Positions 1 to 6,074 of a stretch of 8,213 nt of DNA are shown here, one piece after another. Position 1 is the first letter of the stretch; the number at the start of each line of letters is the position of its first letter. Origin of the DNA: Bordetella parapertussis (GTDB lineage Bacteria; Pseudomonadota; Gammaproteobacteria; Burkholderiales; Burkholderiaceae_B); contig CAMBLP010000096.1 in assembly GCA_945868195.1 (NCBI GenBank), positions 1 to 8,213 of the forward strand, given 5' to 3'. A program made the translations under genes and the position numbers. The notes under the pieces are model-generated. The model did no database searches. It was not told the DNA's origin and was given only the letters and a program-made list of their open reading frames with translations.

Positions 1-9
1 TTCTTCAGA

Positions 10-86
<77 letters not shown>

Positions 87-91
87 AATAC

Positions 92-131
92 AACTGGTCG
101 ATCGCTTTTGGCGCTCGGCCAGTTTTATTTT
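92..131 (+). terminator. Rho-independent terminator of the tRNA gene
   Basis: A long hairpin starts six bases after the tRNA CCA. Positions 92-105 pair with 111-124 (13 of 14 positions pair, including a T:G wobble at 98/118; the one mismatch is 102/114) around a 5-base loop at 106-110. It is followed by a T-rich tail, TTATTTT, overlapping 125-131. Position and orientation fit termination of the initiator tRNA transcript. Confidence 0.8.
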
Positions 132-161
132 GTACTCATCTGGCATCAATGCGCATCTCGA

Positions 162-189
162 AACAAATACGCAACAAATACGCAACAAA
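162..189. repeat. Tandem 11-bp repeat, about 2.5 copies
   Basis: The unit AACAAATACGC occurs exactly twice in tandem (162-172 and 173-183), followed by a third partial copy, AACAAA, at 184-189 that runs into an A tract. It sits about 75 bases downstream of the tRNA 3' end in noncoding DNA. Short direct repeats in this position can be integrase arm-type sites or replication slippage products; the sequence does not tell which. The repeat itself is certain, its meaning is not. Confidence 0.7.
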
Positions 190-557
190 AAAAGCATCAA
201 AACACTGCAGCAAGTTTATCTAGCCGCAAGCCCAAAAAAGGCCTGATTAAACAGAACCGTTGCTAGTGGAGCGTTACGATTTATAAGCTGGGGTAAAAAC
301 CACCGTAAACGGCACAACGCTTGGACGTGTAGTCGTTGATCACGGATACATCAAATGGTTTGCGCGATCTGACCAGCACTGAGCCGGGCAATCAAAGCCT
401 TAAGTTTCAAGGTCTTATATGTTTATCATGCTTTCACATGTTTATATTTGGGTGATACCCAAGGTATCTATCTATGTATGCATTCTAACGCATTGCCCTT
501 GATATCTTCAAGCTTTTGAGGCATCTATTTGTCGTTTGTGCCCAATCCAAGCTTCTT
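190..557. other. Gene-poor spacer between tRNA and the minus-strand operon end
   Basis: I see no convincing gene here. There is a short plus-strand coding-like stretch at 287-382 ending in TGA, with an in-frame TAA at 284-286 and no clear start or ribosome binding site. A 15-base palindrome lies at 454-468 (arms GATACC and GGTATC around CAA). An 8-base direct repeat ATGTTTAT occurs at 419-426 and 438-445. A CTTGA/TCAAG inverted repeat sits at 498-512. No clear terminator is seen for the minus-strand operon that ends at 558. The region could be decayed DNA from an old insertion beside the tRNA. Confidence 0.5.
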
Positions 558-1217
558 TTACAACAAATTTAAGTCCGAGACCCCGTCTGCACTAAGATAA
601 AACACTTCTTTGTAAGGAAGCTCTTGTTTGACTTGCGCAGACCAATTGTTGAATTGCTCTGCATTAAATTGCGCCTGTGGCAGCGATAGGATTAACATCT
701 GCCGCGATTGATTGCTGACAGGATCAAGGGCCTTGAGACCCGCTAGGCACGCTTGCCACTCACCGGGTTTTTGGAAAAAATCGGAGGGTTGCGCCGGACA
801 CACGACCCTAAACGTCATTTGTTGAAAATAACGTTGTCCCAAAAAGGGAGTGTGTCTCAAGGTATGCGCCAACTGGGACGACTCAATCGAGTCAGATTCG
901 ATCAACACACGGTCTAATCGTTTGGACCGATCATTTAATGCTTGAAAAAAAATCTGACGTAAAGCATCTCCGAGCGCCCCATGCATGCCGCAGCACAGGC
1001 AACTGTCTTGTGCGGATAATTCAAGACGCGGCAACTCGATCAATCGAGCATGCGTCATTGGATCGAGCGTATCTTGTTTGACACTAATCACGACAGAGTC
1101 AGAAAAATCCTGCTGCGCAATCAGCAGGTTGAGAAAAAGACGCGTCGCCGTCAAGCACTCGCCCAAGATTAAAACAATAGGAATGCTCCCGACTTGTCGG
1201 GACGTTTCAAACAACAT
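558..1217 (-). CDS. Degenerate G3E/COG0523 (CobW/YjiA-like) GTPase-fold protein
   Basis: A 219-residue protein that follows the G domain of COG0523 G3E GTPases (YjiA, CobW, HypB relatives, involved in metal delivery and metalloenzyme maturation) almost end to end. The family CxCC motif is intact at C73, C75 and C76, followed by the usual G-x-L-x-D-A-L helix (about 80-86) and an R-V-L-I-E strand (103-107). The nucleotide-binding motifs are lost. The P-loop position reads GECLTATR (19-26) instead of GFLGAGKT, the E-S/C-T-G switch reads ESDS (107-110), and the NKxD/TKTD position reads SLPQ (178-181). The protein stops where the G domain ends, so the C-terminal CobW_C domain is missing. The frame is open and its ATG overlaps the stop of the upstream crotonase gene by one base (TGATG), which argues for a translated pseudo-GTPase rather than a decaying pseudogene. 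A metal-binding or scaffolding role is inference; GTP hydrolysis looks unlikely. Confidence 0.75.
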   Translation of the reverse strand: MLFETSRQVGSIPIVLILGECLTATRLFLNLLIAQQDFSDSVVISVKQDTLDPMTHARLIELPRLELSAQDSCLCCGMHGALGDALRQIFFQALNDRSKRLDRVLIESDSIESSQLAHTLRHTPFLGQRYFQQMTFRVVCPAQPSDFFQKPGEWQACLAGLKALDPVSNQSRQMLILSLPQAQFNAEQFNNWSAQVKQELPYKEVFYLSADGVSDLNLL

Positions 1218-2044
1218 CAGTCCAAGCTACCAGGCCACTGGAACGCGGAAGGCTTTTTATTTAAAAATCGCTGAACCGCATCCGTATGCCATTGGCTGGT
1301 GCGCGCAACAGCTTGTGCATCGGCTTCGATATCCATCATTGCATCAAGTGAACTATTCATTGAGACATTCATCGCGCGCTTGGTCATGGCAAGCGCTGCA
1401 GGCGCAGCGAGTGCAAAACAACGCGCCATTTGTTGAGCCCTTTCAAGAACGCGTCCTTGCGGCAATACCTCTAGCACAATGCCTAATGCATGTGCTTGCT
1501 CGGCGTTGAGTTCACGCGCGGAAAAGGCAAGCTCTTTGGCGCGCTGCGTACCCACAATCCGCGGGAGAGTATAAAAAGCCGCACAATCAGGCACGAGACC
1601 TAAACGCATAAATGACATACAGAATTTGCTCGAAGAGTCGGCCAGCACAATATCCGCCGTCAACGCGAGACTAAAGCCTGCGCCATAGGCCGCGCCCTCT
1701 ACCGCCGAGATCACAGGTATTTCTAGTCTAAGCAAGGTTTCAATCCACGAAAGATAATCGTGACGCATACGATGACGTCCGTCCTCGGGTGCCAACGTGC
1801 CCGCCCCCATCACGCTGATATCACCACCGGCGCAAAATGTACCACCCGCCCCTGTAATAATTAGCGCACGTAAATCTCGTTGTTGAGGAAGCGAAAACAC
1901 AACCTCTTTGAGTTCTTCGCGCATGACGGCATCAATCGCATTCTTGCGATTGGGCCGATTCAACGTCAGCGTGCCGACACCCTCTTGCACTTCAAACTGG
2001 ATTGTTTCCAAAGCCTTTACTCCCAAGGGAGTGTTGACGCTCAC
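1217..2044 (-). CDS. Enoyl-CoA hydratase/isomerase (crotonase) family protein
   Basis: A 275-residue crotonase-fold protein acting on acyl-CoA thioesters. The N-terminal part has the family strand V-G-T-L-T-L-N-R-P. The two oxyanion-hole segments are present: GGTFCAGGD (67-75) and EGAAYGAGF (116-124). Both glutamates of classic enoyl-CoA hydratase are replaced, by S125 (in GAGFSLAL) and F145 (in SFMRLGLVPD). An aspartate, D153, stands where PaaG-like and dienoyl-CoA isomerases and 4-chlorobenzoyl-CoA dehalogenase carry theirs. An isomerase or another crotonase reaction is therefore more likely than plain hydration. The listed start is a GTG one base after the TAA of the acyl-CoA dehydrogenase. 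A TTG at 2011, preceded by GGGAG with an 8-base spacer, would remove 11 atypical residues and may be the true start. The gene lies mid-operon and its stop overlaps the next gene. Confidence 0.92.
   Translation of the reverse strand: MSVNTPLGVKALETIQFEVQEGVGTLTLNRPNRKNAIDAVMREELKEVVFSLPQQRDLRALIITGAGGTFCAGGDISVMGAGTLAPEDGRHRMRHDYLSWIETLLRLEIPVISAVEGAAYGAGFSLALTADIVLADSSSKFCMSFMRLGLVPDCAAFYTLPRIVGTQRAKELAFSARELNAEQAHALGIVLEVLPQGRVLERAQQMARCFALAAPAALAMTKRAMNVSMNSSLDAMMDIEADAQAVARTSQWHTDAVQRFLNKKPSAFQWPGSLD
2020..2024 (-). promoter_or_regulatory. Possible Shine-Dalgarno for an internal TTG start of the crotonase gene
   Basis: The minus strand reads GGGAG here, 8 bases before a TTG codon at 2011-2009. 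Translation from that TTG would begin with L-E-T-I-Q-F, a usual crotonase N terminus. The GTG at 2044 has only a weak AAGG-type site. The two candidates cannot be separated from sequence alone. Confidence 0.4.
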
Positions 2045-2045
2045 C

Positions 2046-4358
2046 TTAGTCAGGAAGCTTCAACACATGTTTCGCGATAATTTCCTTTTGTACCTCAGAA
2101 CTGCCGCCGTAGATGGTCGACGGGATTGAGTTGAACATGATAGCGGGAACATGAAAGCCCGGCTCGCCAAAATCCGTTGTATGTCCAGTTGCACCATGTT
2201 CTTGAGCATATTCGACCATCGCCATGCAAATCCGCTGATACGTGTCTGTTCCCCAAATTTTAAGTAGAGAAACACTCGGGGGTAGCGGTTCACCTCGCTT
2301 GACCATGTCCGCATAGTGCGTATAGGCGCTCACCTGATCAGCGACATCCAGACTAAGCTCGGCATAGCGCGACACGAACACGGCATCCTCCATCAAGCCA
2401 AGCGGCTCAGCCAGCGCGGTCAACTGACTCAGCGCATAACGAGACTGCTTAGGACTCCCCAAGAAGATTCGCTCAAAGCCGAGAAGTGCCTTGGCAATCG
2501 TCCACCCCTGATTGATTTCACCCACAAGATTATCAGCAGGGACGCGCACTTGATCGAAAAAAACCTCACAAAACTCTTCGTATCCGACAATGTCTTTAAT
2601 CGGACGTACCGTGATGCCAGGCGCACTAAGATCAATCAACAAAAAACTGATGCCTGCTTGTTTCTTAGCCTCTTTATCAGTACGTACCAGAGCGAACATA
2701 TGGGTTGCATCTTGCGCCAACGTCGTCCAGATTTTTTGTCCATTCACGACGAAGTCATCGCCATCTCGAACGGCCTCTGTACGAAGTGCGGCAAGATCAG
2801 AGCCTGCGCCAGGCTCTGAATAGCCTTGACACCAAATATGCTCCCCAGAAAGAATTTTAGGAAGAAATTTTTGCTGCTGTTCAGGATTGCCACGCTGGAT
2901 CAAGAGAGGACCGATCATCACGATCCCCATATCCGGCGCGCGCGCAACGCCATATTGCTCTTGCTCCTCGACGTAAGCGATCATTTTCTCGGGCGAGAGA
3001 CCCATACCGCCGAATTTTTTTGGCCATGCGGGAGCCACCCAACCCTGAACAGATAACGTGGACGTCCAATGCTTAATTTCGTGCCAATGCAAACGGCGCG
3101 GGACGTTTCGCATCGCCTCGGGATAATGTTTGGCGTAAAAACCTCGCAGCATGCGCCGAAATTCGGCTTCTGGCATCGCATCCCAATCCGCATCCTGCGG
3201 GAACTCTGTCAAAGGTATTGCGCGCTCCTCGAGACAGTCAACCTTGGCGTACTTGTGAAAACGCTGCCGATGCCGCCCTGCATTGCCTAGCCACGAAGCG
3301 AGAAAGAGTGCGCGCTTGAAATACAGACCAATGTCACATTCATCGGTGAAACCCATAGCGCCATGAAACTGAATCGCCATGCGCGTCACGAGCAATGCTG
3401 CATGGGCGCATCGCGCCTTAGCTCGGCTAGCGAGGATGCTTAAGGCGGAGCCAATAGGCTCATTATTTTCTATTTGAAGCAAGACGTCTTGTACGCAAGC
3501 AGAGGCAAGTTCAACTTGAACATAGGCATCCACAGCCCGATGTTTCAATGCCTGAAAACTACCAATCGGTTTGTCGAACTGCTTGCGCGTGCAAAGATAC
3601 TCCACGGTTGTTGCCAAGGTTTTGCGCATGAGGCCTACGAGTTCGGCAGATTGCGCGATGCGGGCTAGATCATTGGCCTCGTCTACAATCACCTCCACCT
3701 TAGGACCTGAGGAAAGAATATGTGAGGGTGCCACGCGCACCTGACTCAAACAAAGTTTCGTCACGATGCTGCCATCGACGCAACGCAAATCTTCGAGACT
3801 GATTCCCGGAGTCTGCGCGGGAAGCCATACAAGTGAAAGCTCTGCCTCCATGCATACCACGACGAGCCAGCCGTCCGCGCCGGTCGCGGGCGTCACAAAT
3901 TGTTTATATCCATCGAGCACCAAGACTTGTTCATCACGCACCGCGTGGACCAAACCCGTCGATCCGCACTCTAATTGACCCAGTGTGTCTTGCCATGCCA
4001 GACCGGCAATACAGTCACCGGCGATCAATTGCTCTAGAAGCTTGGAGCGCAATACGCTTGGCGGACATCTGCTCAACGCGACTGCGACTTGAACAGCACA
4101 GGGAATCACAGGCTCGGGCAACAAGTGTCGGCCAATTTCCTCGACGATGGCAGCGATTTCGCGCAGACCCAACCCTAGGCCCCCATCCTCCTCCGATATG
4201 AGAACACCGAGCCATCCCGCAGCGGCCAGCTCTTGCCAGTGCGAACGATCAAAACCGGACGGCGAGGTACGTAACTGGCGCAACCTCTGTGCAATGTCCT
4301 GCCGCTCGAGCAAATCCCTTGCACTGTCACGAAACGCCTCGCTTGCATCATGAATCAT
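2046..4358 (-). CDS. Fused two-domain acyl-CoA dehydrogenase
   Basis: 770 residues, twice the usual length of about 380, containing two acyl-CoA dehydrogenase units in one chain. Domain 1 (about 1-370) keeps the FAD-contact segment TRKQFDKPIGSFQALKH (257-273) and the HGAMGFTDE helix (332-340) but is degenerate in the substrate/flavin loop. Domain 2 (about 396-770) carries QGYSEPGAGSDLA (511-523), NGQKIWTT (539-546) and a terminal IYGGSSEVQ (749-757). It resembles FadE29/ChsE2-type enzymes, whose mycobacterial forms are separate-gene heteromers used in steroid side-chain oxidation. The classic MCAD glutamate position holds glycine (G751) in domain 2 and leucine in domain 1. E629 in LLGFERIFLG matches the helix-G glutamate of isovaleryl-CoA dehydrogenase and is the likely base. 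It would oxidise an acyl-CoA to the 2-enoyl-CoA using FAD, in the cytosol. The ATG start has GAGGAG six bases upstream. It is first in a three-gene string. Confidence 0.95.
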   Translation of the reverse strand: MIHDASEAFRDSARDLLERQDIAQRLRQLRTSPSGFDRSHWQELAAAGWLGVLISEEDGGLGLGLREIAAIVEEIGRHLLPEPVIPCAVQVAVALSRCPPSVLRSKLLEQLIAGDCIAGLAWQDTLGQLECGSTGLVHAVRDEQVLVLDGYKQFVTPATGADGWLVVVCMEAELSLVWLPAQTPGISLEDLRCVDGSIVTKLCLSQVRVAPSHILSSGPKVEVIVDEANDLARIAQSAELVGLMRKTLATTVEYLCTRKQFDKPIGSFQALKHRAVDAYVQVELASACVQDVLLQIENNEPIGSALSILASRAKARCAHAALLVTRMAIQFHGAMGFTDECDIGLYFKRALFLASWLGNAGRHRQRFHKYAKVDCLEERAIPLTEFPQDADWDAMPEAEFRRMLRGFYAKHYPEAMRNVPRRLHWHEIKHWTSTLSVQGWVAPAWPKKFGGMGLSPEKMIAYVEEQEQYGVARAPDMGIVMIGPLLIQRGNPEQQQKFLPKILSGEHIWCQGYSEPGAGSDLAALRTEAVRDGDDFVVNGQKIWTTLAQDATHMFALVRTDKEAKKQAGISFLLIDLSAPGITVRPIKDIVGYEEFCEVFFDQVRVPADNLVGEINQGWTIAKALLGFERIFLGSPKQSRYALSQLTALAEPLGLMEDAVFVSRYAELSLDVADQVSAYTHYADMVKRGEPLPPSVSLLKIWGTDTYQRICMAMVEYAQEHGATGHTTDFGEPGFHVPAIMFNSIPSTIYGGSSEVQKEIIAKHVLKLPD

Positions 4359-4462
4359 GGACGACTCCTCTATGGTCTTTTTAGGGGTTTTATGTTGAAT
4401 CGTTTGTCCTCAAAATGTACTACAGTAACGGGAGTTTATTTATCCTCAAGAGAACCAGCATA
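4359..4462. promoter_or_regulatory. Divergent promoter region
   Basis: The only noncoding space between the minus-strand acyl-CoA dehydrogenase operon and the plus-strand nitroreductase, so both promoters should be here. The minus-strand gene has a clear GAGGAG ribosome site at 4365-4370. For the plus strand, a weak sigma70-like pair is visible: TTGAAT (4395-4400), 17 bases, TACTAC (4418-4423), with an alternative -10 TACAGT at 4421-4426. TACT-AC-AGTA (4418-4427) is a small imperfect palindrome that could be part of an operator. No regulator gene lies beside it in the window. Confidence 0.4.
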
Positions 4463-5155
4463 ATGATTCAGAACAACGAACAAAAAATTGTCGATCATGC
4501 GATCACCTCCCGTCATTCGATGCGAGCGTTTCTTCCGACCCCTGTCGCACGGGAAGATATCGAACTCATGCTTGAAGTGGCGGCGCGCGCGCCCTCCGGT
4601 TCAAACACACAACCTTGGAAGGTGTATGTACTGTCAGGGGACATCAAACAACGCGTATCGGAGGCGATCCTAGAGGTTTACAACGACAAGGCTCAGTTTG
4701 AGGCGCTCACAGAGGACTATAAATATTATCCAACGCAGTGGGACTCCCCTTATATTGAGCGTCGACGCAAAGTCGGACTTGATCTCTACAAATTGCTGGG
4801 ACTCGGTCGAGAAGATAAATCCGGCATGCATGCTCAACATGGACGCAATTACACCTTTTTCGATGCACCCGTTGGCTTGTTTTTTACCATCGACAGAACG
4901 ATGAATACAGGCTCTTGGCTCGATTTCGGCTGTTTCCTCCAAAGCTTTATGATCGCCGCGCGGGGACGCGGACTCGATACGTGCGCGCAAGCCGCGTTCA
5001 ATCGATTCCACAACACGATTCGCGCCGTGACCGGCATCCCCGAAAGCGAAGTGCTGATGTGCGGCTTGGCGCTTGGTTATGCGGACACGTCAAAAATAGA
5101 AAATTCGCTGATCAGCGAACGGGAGTCTGTCGCGGGATTTACCAAATTCCTCTAA
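4463..5155 (+). CDS. Nitroreductase-family FMN oxidoreductase
   Basis: 230 residues from the chosen ATG. The N-terminal FMN-binding signature SRHSMRAF (16-23) is followed by RAPSGSNTQPW (42-52), typical of the PnbA/NfnB-like branch of nitroreductases. The C-terminal G-L-A-L-G-Y segment (201-206) and a terminal R-x-S-x-x-x-F-T-K-F pattern complete the fold. Such enzymes use FMN and NAD(P)H to reduce nitro groups, quinones or activated double bonds; the natural substrate is often unknown. It is a cytosolic homodimer in known members. An in-frame ATG at 4415 would add 16 residues but has no ribosome site and overlaps the best promoter candidate; the chosen start has a weak AAGAGA nine bases upstream. 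It is transcribed alone, divergent from the acyl-CoA dehydrogenase operon and convergent with the lyase gene. Family is certain, substrate unknown. Confidence 0.93.
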   Translation: MIQNNEQKIVDHAITSRHSMRAFLPTPVAREDIELMLEVAARAPSGSNTQPWKVYVLSGDIKQRVSEAILEVYNDKAQFEALTEDYKYYPTQWDSPYIERRRKVGLDLYKLLGLGREDKSGMHAQHGRNYTFFDAPVGLFFTIDRTMNTGSWLDFGCFLQSFMIAARGRGLDTCAQAAFNRFHNTIRAVTGIPESEVLMCGLALGYADTSKIENSLISERESVAGFTKFL

Positions 5156-5167
5156 TTTTGCGACGCA

Positions 5168-5206
5168 CATGGGAAATCATCGCCTAGTCAAAGCGCTTTT
5201 CCCATG
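5168..5206. repeat. Inverted repeat at a convergent gene junction
   Basis: Perfect 9-base arms CATGGGAAA (5168-5176) and TTTCCCATG (5198-5206) enclose a 21-base loop that holds the stop codon of the lyase gene. A second, overlapping palindrome AAAGCGCTTT lies at 5190-5199. It sits where the nitroreductase and lyase transcripts meet. There is no T tract on either side, so a classic intrinsic terminator is not supported, though a role in 3' end formation or transcript stability is possible. Confidence 0.5.
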
Positions 5207-6074
5207 CTTCGATTTCGCTCAAGCCCAGCGCCTCGTTGTACTGAGCGGAAGAAAACATCTTGGCTTCATACCCAGCCATATTGCCCGAGCTACGCAAATG
5301 TGTCAGAGCAGCCGTCATGGCATGACCGAATACTCCGCGTGCCATGGCAGGATAAATGGCTAAATCCACGCCTGCTTGCTTGAGGGCTGCAGAAGGAAGG
5401 CTGCGAAGATCTTGAGCGCTGTCGATGTTGACGACAACGGGAACGGATACGCCTGACTTAATAGCCAGGATATCTTGCAAAATATTAGGATTCGATTTGA
5501 GTTCGACAAACACAGCATCCGCGCCCGCTTGTGCAAACGCCTGTGTGCGTCGAATCGCCTCTTGAAGGCCAAGCGCTCCGGCTGAGTCTGTACGGGCAAT
5601 CAACACAAACTCTGGATCTGAACGGGCCGCACTCGCGGCGGCGATTTTAGCGACGGCCTCGTCAAAATCAATCACTGTCCGATCGCCTGGCATCTGAGCG
5701 CAACGTTTAGGCGAGACTTGATCTTCCATATGGATCGCAGCGACTCCCGCGGCCTCGAACTCCATGATCGTTCGACGCACATTGACGACATTTCCGTAAC
5801 CCGTATCCGCGTCACAAATCAGCGGAATGTTGACGCTTGCCGCAACACGCCGCGCATGATCTGCCATCAACGTCAGATCCACCAAGCCCACATCGGGTCG
5901 CCCAAGCAAGGTCGCAGACACGCCATTGCCCGTCATATAAACCGCGGTGAAACCAGCTTGCTCGACGAGTCGGGCTCCATAACCATCATAAATCCCTGGC
6001 GCACGCACCGCTTGCGTACCCTGCAATTGCTCACGTAATGAACGACGCTTCTGTGTGGCTGAAATCATAGTCAT
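5184..6074 (-). CDS. Isocitrate lyase/PEP mutase superfamily lyase (2,3-dimethylmalate or methylisocitrate lyase-like)
   Basis: 296 residues, about the length of PrpB and of 2,3-dimethylmalate lyase. The metal-binding and active-site strands are clear: CDADTGYG (87-94) with D88 and D90, and HMEDQ (115-119) with E117 and D118. The catalytic loop reads KRCAQ (123-127). The cysteine that marks C-C lyases is kept (C125), but the following Gly-His of the KRCGH motif is Ala-Gln. The enzyme should cleave a 2-hydroxy di- or tricarboxylate, such as dimethylmalate or methylisocitrate, by retro-aldol/Claisen chemistry with Mg2+, in the cytosol. Automated annotation may call it carboxyvinyl-carboxyphosphonate phosphorylmutase; the loop cysteine argues for lyase. 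The ATG overlaps the stop of the LeuD-like gene by 4 bases (ATGA), with GGAA six bases upstream; a second ATG two codons later is possible. It is last in the string with the LeuCD-like hydro-lyase. Confidence 0.9.
   Translation of the reverse strand: MTMISATQKRRSLREQLQGTQAVRAPGIYDGYGARLVEQAGFTAVYMTGNGVSATLLGRPDVGLVDLTLMADHARRVAASVNIPLICDADTGYGNVVNVRRTIMEFEAAGVAAIHMEDQVSPKRCAQMPGDRTVIDFDEAVAKIAAASAARSDPEFVLIARTDSAGALGLQEAIRRTQAFAQAGADAVFVELKSNPNILQDILAIKSGVSVPVVVNIDSAQDLRSLPSAALKQAGVDLAIYPAMARGVFGHAMTAALTHLRSSGNMAGYEAKMFSSAQYNEALGLSEIEAWEKRFD

Noticed and set aside
162..189. CRISPR-like array
   Set aside because: The repeats are directly adjacent 11-mers without spacers and only two full copies exist.
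558..1217. Broken pseudogene of a normal CobW-type GTPase
   Set aside because: The frame is fully open, coupled to the upstream gene, and the fold-defining segments and CxCC are kept; loss is concentrated in nucleotide-contact residues, which fits a pseudoenzyme better than random decay. Comparative data would decide.
2316..2819. A long plus-strand open frame opposite the acyl-CoA dehydrogenase gene
   Set aside because: It is antisense to strongly conserved dehydrogenase motifs, shows no recognisable protein family, and is expected by chance opposite a long gene. The other antisense frames in 985-4353 and 5718-7857 were dropped for the same reason.
4415..4462. Upstream ATG that would extend the nitroreductase by 16 residues
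   Set aside because: No ribosome site, extension outside the conserved family N terminus, and overlap with the most plausible promoter; the ATG at 4463 is preferred.
5168..5206. Classic intrinsic terminator at the convergent junction
   Set aside because: The stem is perfect but the loop is 21 bases and no T tract follows on either strand.
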